From positions 32,383,330 to 32,447,329 of the forward strand of contig NC_089312.1 in assembly GCF_036669915.1 (NCBI RefSeq): a DNA stretch of 64,000 nt, read 5' to 3'. The notes under the pieces were generated by a model, which made no database searches, was not told the DNA's origin, and worked only from the letters and a program-made list of their open reading frames with translations. A program made the translations under genes and the position numbers. Numbering within the stretch: position 1 is the first letter of the stretch; every line of letters begins with the position of its first letter. Origin of the DNA: Pocillopora verrucosa. Its lineage: Eukaryota; Cnidaria; Anthozoa; Scleractinia; Pocilloporidae. This document shows positions 1 through 11,862 of this stretch, in pieces.

Positions 1-1256
1 GTCTACAGCACTCTGCCACTGATTATCCGGAATTTCCTAGGGTGGGTTTCACATCATGAAGAATATTAACCACACTGACTAATTCACAAAATTACAACAA
101 CAAAAAAACAACGGATTCGTTTTATTAGGCTCTCTGAATAGCTTCTTAAACTCTCGAACAGTCACATTAAAAATTAAAAGTAATCGTGACCATGTCGCCG
201 CACACGTTTCCCACACGGCGAGCTGTAAGCTTGTTTTATTTGGAGTGCTGATAGGCTCGTTTTCATTTCATCTTAGCCCTGATTGCAGGGACCGCGCAAA
301 GGGAGGGGCTGCATGTAGGGAGGCTTTAGCCCCCCTACTTTTTGAGAGACATGTCCTAAAGCGTTTGTTCTTAATCAAGCCCTTAATTAGAGTTGCCTTG
401 AACACAGAGTGGAGTAACTAGATGGCGTGCCTTCAGGCTGTCAGAGAAAAGTTACAAAAGTTGAATTACAAATAACCACACATGCCAGTAAGTCACGGTG
501 TACTAAAAGCCAAAACTTTTTAGATTAAGCCCTAACAAAATTGTAAATCAACAGGATACGTGTACTTAAATAAGCTTTGTGTTCGAAAATATTTCAGATT
601 TCTACTTTTGAACGTTTCAATTTTCTTTAACTTATTTTGGGAGACAGCAGTTGTTTCTTATGTTCTCCTTGAACTGAAATAGGCATGAGGTCGGCCAGAA
701 TACATCCCCTCGTGCATGCCCGACGTTTGACCGCTGTGTTGAGTGGACTCGTTTGGTACTGCATAAAAGTTGTTGTGACCGTGAGAATTTTGGTCTTAGT
801 TCTTAAGATGTGGAGTAAGCTGCACTAAGAAGAGCCAACACTTTTATAAATATCTTACTTCAAAGAGGTTTCCATATCTTAGGGCATTTACCAACGAGTG
901 TACGTGACTTTCACTAGTAAAGTACAACCTTGTCCGCACGTGACGATTTGGAGCTTCAACACTCTGCATATAGCTATGGAAAAAAGATGACAAAATACCA
1001 TATTACAAGTTTGTAATAAAACTTAACACAGTGCTTCGCCAATCCTTAACAAAGAATCTTTCAAAGGGTTCTATTTCTCCACTCTGGCACGCACTTTGAT
1101 AGCGGGTTTTTTGAGAGGGAAGGTAAAATTGGCAATTCTGACGCGAACATGTACAAAGGCCACAAAGTTACAATTATATTTTTAGATCCAGAGTAGAGAT
1201 TGGCCATTCAGCAAACAAGCATCTAAAGTAAATTGACGAAATCTTAAAGCGCTTAC
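1..1256. other. PPIP5K intron sequence beyond the last visible exon
   Basis: No exon matching the next PPIP5K block (GVLSPERH...) is present on the minus strand. Contains repeat R1 (488-745) and a GC-rich stretch at 285-345. Otherwise AT-rich. Confidence 0.5.
488..745 (+). repeat. Dispersed repeat R1, copy near left edge
   Basis: Shares with 59036-59320, in order: AGTAAATC/AGTCAC...GGTGT, TAAATCA(A/G)CAGGA, TTTGTGT(T/A)CGAAA, CATTTCAATTTT-like, GACAGCAG(T/C)TGTTTCT, GGCCA and the CGTTTGA(C/T)(C/T)GCTG(T/C)GTTG block. Confidence 0.6.
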
Positions 1257-4200
1257 TCAGGATTAAGACGAGTATGGATGTCTGTCTTGTCGGCATGACG
1301 CAAATCTCCTCTGATCTTCTTCAACAGCCTCATGCAAACACTTTGGGACACACCCAACTTCTCCTCTTTTGTGATCCCATATTCCTGAAAAAAAAATCTC
1401 TATTTGTTAATTGAGAAATGTTAATGTTTAACCCATCAACGCCTTACAGTGACCGCCATCTAGTTTCTCTTTACAGTATCACCTCTGAATCGAACATCAA
1501 GGTCATGAGTACTGAGGAAATGATTTATCTCGTACCCAGATCTAATGTATCACTGTGACCGTGAAAAGTCTGGGTACTGCGCTAAGAAATGATCGCTCAC
1601 TAAAGAGGCTCTTCATTGTTGACCAAATTCTCTTTGTTAATACCACAAGAAATGTACAGGGAAAAGTGTGGAGAATCTACATGTTGATCAGTGTTGGGGC
1701 GTAATGGGTCAAGGGTGTTGGGGGCTCCCTCACCGTTAAATGTTTTGTTTTTGTGTTCCGCACATTCTGACTTAATGAATCAAGTTGCCATAAGTCAATT
1801 AGTTTTATGACGCAAAATGCCGTTTCAATAGTTATTTCGTGGAAAACTATATAGATCAGTGTCTCTGACATGAAAAATGTTGTATCTTCACATTTCTAAA
1901 AGAGTGAAGAAGCTTAGAGAGTGCAATAAGTATCTATTTAGTTGTTTTACTACTCAATGTTGAAGTTTATTTTTGCTGAATGTGTGCTTAAGACGCAAGG
2001 TTAGGTTTTTTGAGGTATTCTAAAACCTTCCTAGCCTTGGTGTTTGAAATTTCGCAAAGGAAATGTAATTTTCGTTTAAAAAAAAAAGATTATCCTAAAA
2101 AGTTGTTTGATTCGAACCCACCTGAGGAATAACAATATCGGCAAAGGCTTTGGCACACTTGTATAACTCCAAACTATTTTCCAGGTTTAGATCACTAAAA
2201 TTTCATAGCAATCAAACAGAATAAAAAAACTTAGTTTTTGGAACGGTAGACATCGTAATTATAACAGCGGAGCGGAGCAATTAAAAAAAACTTTAGTTTA
2301 TAACCAATACCTGTTCTGTTCAAATGATCTAACGAAATTTTCAAACCTGTTATGTTGTACATCATACTTGATACAGTCGTATATGTCTGGTATGAGGCTT
2401 ATATCAAACTGACCACTTTTAAGCTTGAAATCCTGCAAGAGAGGAATATTGTTCAGCGCGCAAGTTAGGTTACACAAACTTAAATCCAGTCGATATTTTA
2501 TTTAAAAAAAGTCACCTTTTCTAATTTTGTCCATCTGTGCATCATGAGCTCGAGTGTTTCGCCCTGGTACAAATATGGGTCTTTAAATAAAAAAAAATTG
2601 AAATCAATAGAGAAAGACGTGGAATAATCATTTCGTTCTAAATTGCGCAAAAGTTGGATTGAATTGCTCTGTTTCATCCTTCGGAAAATGCCAATTCGGA
2701 GCTCATAGGAATTTCGAACCCGAAACTCCATGAAGCACACTCTTTCTCAGAGGGAAAGGTTGCTTGCAACACCGGTACCCTTCTCTGGCTCCCTTAAGTG
2801 CGAAGCTTTTGGTTGTTCGGAAAGAGAGGAATGATTCGATAGCCCTAAGAATTTAAACTGTAAGCTAAGAAGGCACAATCATACCTCTTGGATCATAAAC
2901 TTTCTGATTAATCAACTCCTTTAACTGTCCAGTGAGGCTCTGCACCAACTTGTAAAGTCTTTCACACATTTTGTAGGGATTTTTGATAGCTTTCATGGCA
3001 TTGATTAGTGATGGATTCTTTGTTGGTGCAAGCTGTCGTAACAAAGTTTCAAAATTAGAAGCGTGTCTTGAGTGCACATCTGAACATCATGGTGGGAAAA
3101 ATGTGCAAATTGTATAACATGTAGTTTCTTTGGTCCCCTTACAATTTCCTCAGAGTGAAGTCGTTATTATTTCATGAATTGTGAACCAATAAATTTTGAG
3201 ACTCAGCATTATTCAAACCCCCTCAAAGGACCTTTTAAACATCTTGGAAAATAACATTAACAAGAATGAAACAGAAATAATGACGAATTGCCTGTAAACA
3301 ATAACGAAACAGACATTTCTCTTTTTTCCCATGCACTCCGTGGTGCCGAAGTGCTAGAAAAAATTATACCATGATGGACCACTGAGGAATACTAGCACTG
3401 TAGTTTCAAATCTGGGCCCACTAGTTCAAAGGACGGATAACGCGATCCAGCAGATAAACCGCTGTCTTTCCAGTAGACAAGTGTTAGCAAAAATCATTGC
3501 GCTATCCGATTTATTCAATGGATAGAGTTATTTACCCTTCGAAAAACCGGGTCCGGGTCAACAAATTTCTATAAGACAAGTAACACAAGTATCAGCATGC
3601 GTCTAGAAATCAAGTCACGAATTTACTCCGTCATGAAAATAAAAAACACACCTTGGCAAAATCTTCTTCTTTGAAATCCTCGTCAGAGTGAAGTAGATCA
3701 TGAAGTCTGTGCTTGACTCTAAACAAGAAAAATTAACTTGTCTCAGTTAAGGAAGGTATTCCTGAAGCGAGACAGTAAGTCAGTCAAACAGCTATAGAAT
3801 TTTGCAACTTTTAATCCTCACCGCTAAACTCGTGTATTTTAAATGTTTTCCCGCCACTAAAACGCACCTTTGCTAACTGTTTTCCCGACACTACACAAGC
3901 CCGACTGTTTTCTCGCCACTGAACAAGCCTCTATTCATTGTGTTCCTGACACTAAAGGCGTTTGTGTCCACTGGTCTCCCAACCAAAAACTCTGCGTTCT
4001 CAAATTACGGTTTAAACTTATGTCCATATTTTGATGTTTTCTCTTTTTTTTATCAACAAATCAAATGCAAAGCTTCTATCCTCTTTCCTGCAAACCTCAT
4101 TTGCTTTGATTTCCCAGTGACTACTTATTCAATCTTGTTCACGGCCATGTAAATTAGCCTGTTTCAGCAGTTCAGTTTAGCAAACTGAATGAATTAGCAT

Positions 4201-7200
4201 AGCAGACATACAAACAAGCTTCCTGCAATTGCACTTACTTTCCCAGTATTCGAGAAGCGTCACTGGGTGTGTCAAGCATTTCTGTTGTGTTTTTATCGCT
4301 TCGTACCAGATGAACCAGCACAGGTGCAAGTTCACCTTCCAGTGCAAGGAATCCCTGCAAATAAACAAAAATCAGTTCCTTAAACTGGTGGTTTTTTAGT
4401 CAGTAAATCTCCTTCAATATAAAGTGGTTCCGCCTTTTTCGTTGCTGGTCACAAAGGAACTGATTGTTTGATGATGTTGGCGCATTACTTATAATTGGAG
4501 AACAGTTCTAAATACATCAAGAAGATGGTAGATCTTAAATTTCGTCGCACGCTTTTGGAAAACAGACAACATCTTTCTTTATTCGTCTTATTCGATGAGC
4601 TCGAAATTTACCGTATTTTCTAATTTATTTCAACAGAAAAGGCTTCGACATTGCTAATCCGAGTAGTTCGCTTTGCTTTGTCGAATGCCACATATGAACT
4701 TAGTGTATGTCCATGTGGCTCACATTAGAGTATCTCTGGCTCAGTGAAACAGCATCGGAACGTGGAATCCCAAGATTTGGAGTTACAGTTTTCCTTAAGG
4801 GGAACTCCGGTTTTGATTTTGTCTTTACATTGTGACAAATGAAGGGTGTGGAACAAAAGGGATTTAAGAAGAGACTTTATATTAAAGCGATGAACTTAGT
4901 GAACTTAACGCGCACACAGCTGGAATATTAAACTTATACAATAGACGGCATTTTATGCTTCCTCAGCCTGGGCAACTGCAAGGATATGTATGTATTGTAT
5001 ATATCTACGATATTTAGACAGAGGACCGGTATAAACAATAACGAGGCCACACCACAACACCGGGAGCTACGTTCCCAGCTCTCTGAGAGAAGTGCGTGGG
5101 TTTTTTACGTCCCCAGCTAACCTGAGTACAACAAAGATGCTGAAGACTGGCCCCACAGATTATCGTACTTATCCGAGAAGACTAGAAAGTCTAACCGTTT
5201 GCGGATGTCATAGCAAAGGCAGCTCATTTTCCTCAGTGATCTTAAGACCCTGAGAGTTTGCCCGGTCTGGGGCTTGAACCCTCGACCTCCAACACGGCAG
5301 TCCGACGTGAGCTAACCAAGTGCGGTATATTTTGTATTACGATCTGAACTTCCGTGGTGGTAGGACCCTGAGAGACAGTAGAGAACTCAATCTCCCGAGA
5401 AATAAAACTGCTGTGTGCCAATCCACATTTCAATATACCACTGGAAAGGAATGGAAATACCTTTCCAAAGAACTTCGCACCTGTGAAATGCTGAGAACTT
5501 TTCAAATCAAACTTTTTAATTTCGTAATTGGCTTTAGATAAGACTGAACACAAATGTAGTGCTTGGACTCTTTCTCATAATTGTTCTCAATTTTCTCTTT
5601 ACCATTTTTATCGTCCTCTATATTTTGTATATTGGTCAGCGGTTTACGCCAGCGATTTACCTATAGTTCTCAGATTTAACATCATTACTATTATTATCAT
5701 TATTTCTATTAGAGGTTTTAGCAAAAAAGTGGATGGCTTTATTTATTTTCATTCGAAAGGTGGCACTGGAATAATCAATAACTTCAAAGAACTGAGGGTA
5801 GTATAATGAAATTTTCTGATTAAATTTGCTGTGTTTCTTAAACTGAGCAGCACAGATTCTTGACATTCACGACACAGTAATCAACTTTTTGAACGTAGCT
5901 TTTGAATCGTTACCTTTGCAAATGCTGCAGCCGTCATTTGGACTCGTCCCTCATCAGACGCGTAGATCTTCAAGTCATGTCTGTAAGTGCTGTGAAGCCT
6001 CAATAAACCACAACCGGGTAATTCCGAGAATTGGCCCTGGCTACTAGGGTACACACTCCTAACAAAAGAAAAAAAAACAAAACAAGAAGAATTAAGCTTA
6101 CAAGTGAGACTCCCCATTCTGTTCACCATAAAGACAAGACATAAAAGAAAGGACTCTTGTGTGATAATCATGAAAAAAAGAATGTCGATAGACAATTTAA
6201 CGGTAATGAAAAGTGCGGTTTCAAGAGCAAAAAACCGTGCTAGAATTGTACAGTCGCATGGATGATTTGATTGAACGACGCGCTGTAGGCAGAATGGCAA
6301 TACAAAAAGACCAAAAGTCAAGGAAGAGAACTCAAAGCAACTACCCAGCATGGTCACCAAAAGCCAAGGAAGATAACTCAAAGCAACTACCCAGCATAGT
6401 CACCAAAAGCCAAGGAAGAGAACTCAAAGCAACTACCCAGCATGGTCATCTTACTTTGAGGGAAAGATTCAATTGAGTATCGAAAGTAATCCCTCATCGC
6501 TTTGATATTGCTTCACTTCACTCTGTGATTGGTCCAGAAGACTCACACCACCGTCTCAACATATCAGATACAACACCAAAACTAATACTGCTTTGGACAC
6601 TTGCGTTTTCCAGCATTTCATGCATTTTGTTTAATTTTACATTTTCTAATTATGATGCCAACCATCACTCTGATCTAGTGTTGTCATTACTTTGGATTTA
6701 GTTTTTCGGAACTCAACAAAAACCTGCTTCAATGTAATTACTCAATTAACTTAACTTACAATACCTGAAAGCACGACCTAGCTCTTCTGCTTGGTCTTTC
6801 CCCATCATGGTCAATTCTCCGCCCCATTTAAGGATCAAGAGCAGAGAATGTTCTTTGTCCACCAGGGCCTCGTTTTCTTTTGTTTCCTTTCTTGTTTCTC
6901 TCTCGCCGTTCTTGCATTTAGATTCCCGTACCTCGCTGTCTTTTCTGTCGCGTGGCTTGCCAAGATACTTAAATTGAATTTTTTCGTTGATGCCAGAAAA
7001 ATTACTATACCTTGGAAAAATCAGTAAATGCCTTTAACAATTTACCAATCAACCAATAAATCAAGTAATTACAGAATTAACATCATGTTTGACTTTGAAA
7101 ACAAATGGAATGCAATCAAGCAAGCAGCGAATAGTTGATATAGCACTTTTCAAGTGAGCGTCGAAAGTTATCTGGCATTTCAAAACTAAACTTAAACCAA

Positions 7201-10200
7201 ACTTAATTGCCGCATCACTCGAGTTTTCCCAGGCTTGGAGCCGCTAACATGTGTTTACTTACGAGTAGTTTACGCCACCCGCTATCCATTCCGTGATAGC
7301 CTGTGAGAAAATTGAGCAGCCTAACAGTTTACAGTTATAAATAAAATAAAATTTAAAAAAAATGTCTTGATTAAGTTTTGGACGACTAATAGTTATATAC
7401 TAAAACAGTAAGATTACCGTAGAACGCCGCTTATAAGCCAACCCCCCCCCCCCACACACACACGCTTATAAGCCCCTCGGACACAACCCCCCCCCGGGGT
7501 TATAAGCCCTCCAGAGACCCATTACGTTAAATTAGCCCAGGGCTTATAAGCAGCAGTTACGGTATTCGCTCCCAATTTCTAAGCATAACTGCTAATTGAG
7601 GCTCTGCCCTCGACAGCCAGCAAGCGATAGAGACCTCTTTCTTATAATCTTATGCTTAAGTGGACTAATTTCATGGCACTAAAACAAAGAAAATTTAATA
7701 TTTAACTTACATTTCAAGTACAGTCTTCAGCTGATAGATTTTATTAGGGTTTTCAAACAATGGCTTTCCTTTCTTGACGTCGGCTTCCAAGTCTCTGGCG
7801 ATATTTAGTACTTCCTCTAACTGAGTTGGTTTCTTCAACTTCAGCGGCACGACCTTATCAAATCCACCGTACCTCTTAAACAATTCAACAAACCTGCCGG
7901 AAAAAGATACAACGCTTGCTAGTATTTAACATTTTGTAACATTCGAAACGTTAGCTTTAGAATCTCTTTACGGTGGCCAATTTACACTATCAACTTATTT
8001 TATAAAAACCAAATTATCTTAAAATTTAACCCATGTAATGTACACCCCTTGAGACGGTGTTTCTCTGAACGCAATGAAAACTACTGAATGGTAGGCATTG
8101 GTCATTAATTGAATTACTAGGACACTGCGTTATTATTGTGTGATGATTTTACAAAATTAAATTTGGAAATATCCGAGGATAGAGACAATTCGACCTGCAA
8201 TGACTTGTATTTCATCACGAGTAGAAAAGTTCTAATTTTGCAAACTTTAACAAACAAGACATCAGTGGACTGGGAACAAGATGATCAAAGATTTTCTCAC
8301 CTCGGATGTCGTACTTCCATCTTCATTTTTTGTTTGGGAGTTCGATCACCATGTCTGATGATGCTCACCACACATCTGAGTTCTAACATAGTGCCTTCCG
8401 TAACCTCAGCCTTCCCTATCTCCTCAGGGACTGCGAAATTGTAAGGCTTATACAACTGAGGGGCCAGTGTATGTGCTATCAGGTCAATCAACACTTGAGC
8501 AACATCATCGTAGTATTTCTTTGATGTCTTGACAAAACTGAAGCCATTTACGTCACAAACGTATGACTTTCCATGAGTGCGCAAAAAGTCACATCCACAA
8601 ACAGTTTGCTAAGTGAGAAGAAATAAAAACACCTTATTCCATAGTTTCACTTGTTAGATAACCAGCAGCCCTTCGTGGGCAATATGAAGCGAATCCTGTG
8701 TTCTGATTGGCTAACCGAGCAGGCAACATGCTCCGGCCTGTCGGAATAAACAAGTCATTCTTAATTCTTATTAGAGCGAAATCTTTTTGCTCCATAACAA
8801 ATCCTTCATTGACCAAGCTTGTTCGGTCAAGATGGCTGGATATCGGCTTAATTCTTTTATTTATTTTTTCCCTTTCGCGTTTTTATGGACCGAGACGAAA
8901 AGAACTCGGCTAATATTTAGCCATCTTAACCTCACGCGTGGTCAGTAACGCGAATATTTAATACGCGCGGATGTTTTGCGAGCTGCGTTGTATTTTTCCG
9001 AGTCCCATACGGGCGAGGAAAATACGCGCAGTGAGTATCATCACAATGAGGATTATCACATCATACCTTAAATATCTTGCAAACTTTGTTCGCCATCTCT
9101 TTCTCATATTGGTTAAGAATAACGGGATAACGTATTTCTTTTCCTTCACTGTCTCGTTCAACTTTTCCGTCGAGTGAAGGAGACTTACGTGCCTCAGCAT
9201 GAGCATACTCTGGGCCCACTGTGTACACCTGAGTCAAAGACAGCACTATATACAATAAGCTGAATTATACACGCTTTTTGATTACAGAAGCATAGATGAC
9301 GTCACCATTGATAAAAGTTTCTTCTTTATCATATAAAACAGATATATCTCATGTTTCCGTGCGTCTGTTCAGAAATTAGATGCATTTAATAGCTAAAAGA
9401 TAACGTCAAAATGTAGTAAAAACATCAGTGACACACTCAGCTGCGCCTAGCGTGCCCACGTTTTTGTTCTTACCCCATTTTGACGTCATCTGGAATATCT
9501 TTTTTCAACAGACGCAAAGCAACATGGAATTCATTTGTTAAATATTCACGGATTAAACACTGACCAATACTATTTTTACCTTTAAGTCCACTCCATCAGT
9601 GACCACAAAGTCCTCGTAGATGTATGAACCTTTTTTCCGCACCGAGCTTTCTGGCGAGTACACGCTGCTTCTGTCCCCGACCTTTCGGAACAATCTCTGG
9701 CTCCCGCCACCAATTCTCGAAGGGAAATAGATGTACACATTATGGTCTTCCGCATCGACTGGTTTCTCTACAAAAGGCTTATGGAATATCATGTCACCAA
9801 TCTGCACTGAATCGTCCAGTTCGACAAATTTCGTGTTGCTGGGATTTCCATCGTCATCTCGTAGCAATATTGCGTGTCTTGGTGTTTCGATACCTGCACT
9901 CTCCAGAAGGCTGTACATTGTCGGTCTGCAATGAAGAAAAGGGTTTCTTGGGTTTGATCTTTCTGAAAGTAAATGTTCTTATATAGAACACGTTACTCTG
10001 TAGCCTTGTAGTCATACGTAGAGGAGATGCTGAACTCTATGGGTGATTTCGCAGATTTTGTGAACCGCTGACTGAAGTGAATTTGAAATGTCAAGAGAGA
10101 CTTCTCAAATGAATCCTCTGAGAATAAAAGTTTTGCGCTTGGTTTTATTCAAGGAAGGTTCTTTAGGAGGTTTTTTTAAATAACACTGAGTTTTGAGGTA

Positions 10201-11303
10201 TTGAAATAAGGCTACTGTCAGATCAACTTCTCACAATAACGCCCACAAACACGAAAAATGGAATTCTTAGAAGGGTTTTTTGAGCGAATTTTGACTGGAT
10301 TGTCTATTTGGCTTTACGTTCTACTTACCTGTCCATTAAAGCATACTGCATTTCCAGATCATTAAGGCTGAAAGGTTTCCTCAGCTTGGTATACTCAATA
10401 GCTTTCTCGAGTGGAAATCCACTCGAATAAAATGAAATCAGACAATCACAGATGGGCCATTCTTCCACTGGAACATTCAGGATAATGTCATCAGGAAACA
10501 CAAAGATGTCCATACAATCAAATGCTGACATTCGACCCAAGATCTCTCGCATGGGTTGGGCTCTTGTCTAAAAGAAAAGAGAAAATTTCAGCATGAAAAT
10601 CTTTGGATTTTACGCTGTTAATCTTTTGAAATGTTTTGCTGCCTTCCAGGTTCCTCTAAGGAGTTTGTAGCCTCTTCCAGCGAAGCGCGTTAGTACACGG
10701 CTAGCGAAAACCGAGGGAGGTTTGTATCAGGTATTTACTGAACGTCTGGAACGCGAGGAAATTTGTAAATTTAGCATTACAACATTTCATTACAGGAAGT
10801 TGTGACGGCAACTCACTAAATGTAGTTCGGGAAAACGAGAAATATTGATGCGCCATTCACACCAACACTACATGCTTAGTTAAACTGGCTTTTACTAAAT
10901 AAAACCAGTAGCAGAAAACTAAAAGACTGAATTTTACACAGAGTTCAAGTGATCAACTTTTATGTTCATTGTGCTAAACTTGAAGTCAGTAAACATCAGT
11001 TTAAACAGCTTCTATTAAGAAAATAATTTCAGTATTATTTTGTGTTCAGTCGTCCAATGAAGAGAGATTTTACGTTTTATTATAAATCTTTTTTTTTCTG
11101 AGGATCACCTTTTTATTCATGGCGCAGATGCCAATCCTGATCTTAGGTATTTGATCTCCTTCGTTATCCTCGTCCTCATTACTGTCTTGATCTTCTTCAA
11201 CGTGTCTGTTATAAAGAGATCCGTAAATGCTCCCTCGTTCAAATACTTTACCTTGAGCCACGGACATGATCCTGGTTAGCAAATGCGGTTCTTCCCACAC
11301 CAT
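1257..11303 (-). CDS. PPIP5K: Inositol hexakisphosphate / diphosphoinositol-pentakisphosphate kinase (VIP1 family), 3' end beyond window
   Basis: Makes inositol pyrophosphates (IP7/IP8) with an N-terminal ATP-grasp kinase and carries a C-terminal histidine-acid-phosphatase-like domain; cytosolic. Coding exons, 5' to 3' on the minus strand: 11303-11109, 10567-10329, 9925-9580, 9228-9067, 8608-8301, 7893-7711, 7010-6765, 6058-5914, 4354-4239, 3718-3652, 3032-2885, 2580-2516, 2432-2347, 2194-2122, 1384-1257. All 14 junctions keep phase and give 835 residues before the frame leaves the window. Recognisable blocks include [55 protein letters not shown] (kinase half), [15 protein letters not shown] with the phosphatase RHG motif near residue 399, [12 protein letters not shown] and [19 protein letters not shown]. 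The final exon ends in HTRLNPE, so the rest of the phosphatase domain and the tail lie left of position 1. The start Met is uncertain because the frame stays open upstream (next entry). Confidence 0.95.
1428..1713 (+). mobile_element. MITE family B, complete-looking copy (PPIP5K 3' region)
   Basis: Starts TTAACCCATCAACGCC and ends GGGGCGTAATGGGTCAA, weak inverted ends. The interior has CTCTTCATTGTTGACCAAAT and GTGTGGAGAATCTACATG, shared in order with the fragments at 51545, 40322 and (inverted end) 38545. Confidence 0.6.
3408..3562. repeat. Palindromic GGATAACGCGATCC-type repeat (PPIP5K intron)
   Basis: The left part TTCAAAGGACGGATAACGCG is the diverged inverse of the right part (GGATAGAGTTATTTACCCTT then CGAAAAACCGGGTC). 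Several GGATA/TATCC boxes lie between. Confidence 0.55.
5030..5329 (-). mobile_element. tRNA-derived SINE family 1, copy 1 (PPIP5K intron)
   Basis: On the minus strand it opens with a tRNA-like head: box A-like TTGGTTAGCTCACG, then CGGACTGCCGTG and box B GAGGGTTCAAGCCCC. The body shares TGCCTTTGCTA(T/G)GACAT, CTAGTCTTCTCGGATAAG and GGTGTTGTGGT(G/C)TGGCCTCG with the copy at 58428-58690. Confidence 0.8.
6310..6447. repeat. Minisatellite, three 46-bp units
   Basis: Units 6310-6355, 6356-6401 and 6402-6447 differ at only a few positions; each contains ACTCAAAGCAACTACCCAGC. The period is not a multiple of three and it lies in a PPIP5K intron, so it is not coding. Confidence 0.9.
6468..6727 (+). 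repeat. Dispersed repeat with TTGAGT(G/A)TCGAAA ends, copy 1
   Basis: Starts TTCAATTGAGTATCGAAAG and ends TTTTTCGGAACTCAAC (inverted end). Internal TGATTGGTCCAGAAGACTC is the counterpart of TTTTCTGAACCGATAAC in the inverted copy at 59865-60100. Confidence 0.6.
7416..7566. repeat. CTTATAAGC-box repeat with TTACCGTA ends (PPIP5K intron)
   Basis: TTACCGTA at the left and TTACGGTA at the right flank several CTTATAAGC boxes, with C-runs at 7442-7454 and 7487-7495. A related stretch with ATACCGTATTTCATCG and AATAAGCGCC lies at 61180-61265. Confidence 0.5.
8636..9050. repeat. Dispersed-repeat block in PPIP5K intron
   Basis: GC-richer than its surroundings, with GATTGGCTAACCGAG, TTTTTATGGACCGAGACG and AACTCGGCTAATATTTAGCC. 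Looks like mobile-element debris. No coding frame beyond chance and no second copy in this window. Confidence 0.4.
9403..9492. repeat. Diverged copy of the foldback element, inside a PPIP5K intron
   Basis: Shares AACGTCAAAATGTAGTAA, ACATCAGTGACACACTC and TTTTGACGTCATCTGG with the element at 27398-27524. The arms are shorter and mutated. Flanking sequence (9360-9385, 9505-9540) also matches the flanks of the other copy, so the unit is larger than the hairpin. Confidence 0.65.
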
Positions 11304-11862
11304 TCTATTCCATTTGTTTATGTGACGACTCTGAAATAATTAAATAAAATTACGTAATCAATTTTTATTGATTCTCGAAAGTAGTCCAGGACTGCATTAG
11401 TTTTACCTCACTAAGCTAAGGGATTGGTTGGAAAACTCGCGCAAACTCCATAACCGCTGAAATGAAGAACTAAAATATCAATCCAAATTTTTTCTCTAAT
11501 TATTTAAAACTTACCATCTCTCTTATTCTTTTAATTTATTATTTAGCATTTCGCGCAATCGCTATCATGGTTTCTTATCCAGAATACTTTGGTGGCGTTT
11601 AACCTGACGTGACGATTGCGTGACAATATAAACGTGACAAATTTTCTGTCGTTGTTAATTTCATAACATCACAATGCATATTAATGAACTCATATACAAA
11701 CAGTTTTACTGATACTTACGAAAACATTGAGAGAGCAATCGCGGTCCTTTTTCCAAATGATATACAGATGCGCATCTGATTTTAAACAAGTTCCTAATTT
11801 CTCTGTCAGGGCTTCGGAAATATGTATTTGTTGACCAAAAACCAAACACACACAGATAGTTC
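11304..11862 (-). CDS. Possible 5' coding extension of PPIP5K
   Basis: The first PPIP5K exon stays open upstream of its first Met as far as a good acceptor (AG at 11332-11331), adding nine codons. A further exon-like stretch ends at 11720 with a GTAAGT donor and reads in phase into it. It contains EALTEKLGTCLKSDAHLY followed by IIWKKDRDC and then NVF, with a stop near 11865 and no in-frame ATG, so an acceptor inside it and another exon upstream would be needed. I do not recognise the peptide, and vertebrate PPIP5K proteins do not obviously have it. It may be a lineage-specific N-terminus or chance. Confidence 0.3.

Noticed and set aside
5241..5806. Cluster of overlapping frames on both strands
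   Set aside because: They fall in a PPIP5K intron, partly within the SINE. No splice-compatible conserved peptide was found.
7263..7300. Candidate PPIP5K exon (minus) with AG and GTAAGT borders encoding [16 protein letters not shown] peptide
   Set aside because: Splicing it after the exon ending at 7711 creates a stop. The exon at 7010-6765 joins directly in phase and gives the conserved [15 protein letters not shown] block.
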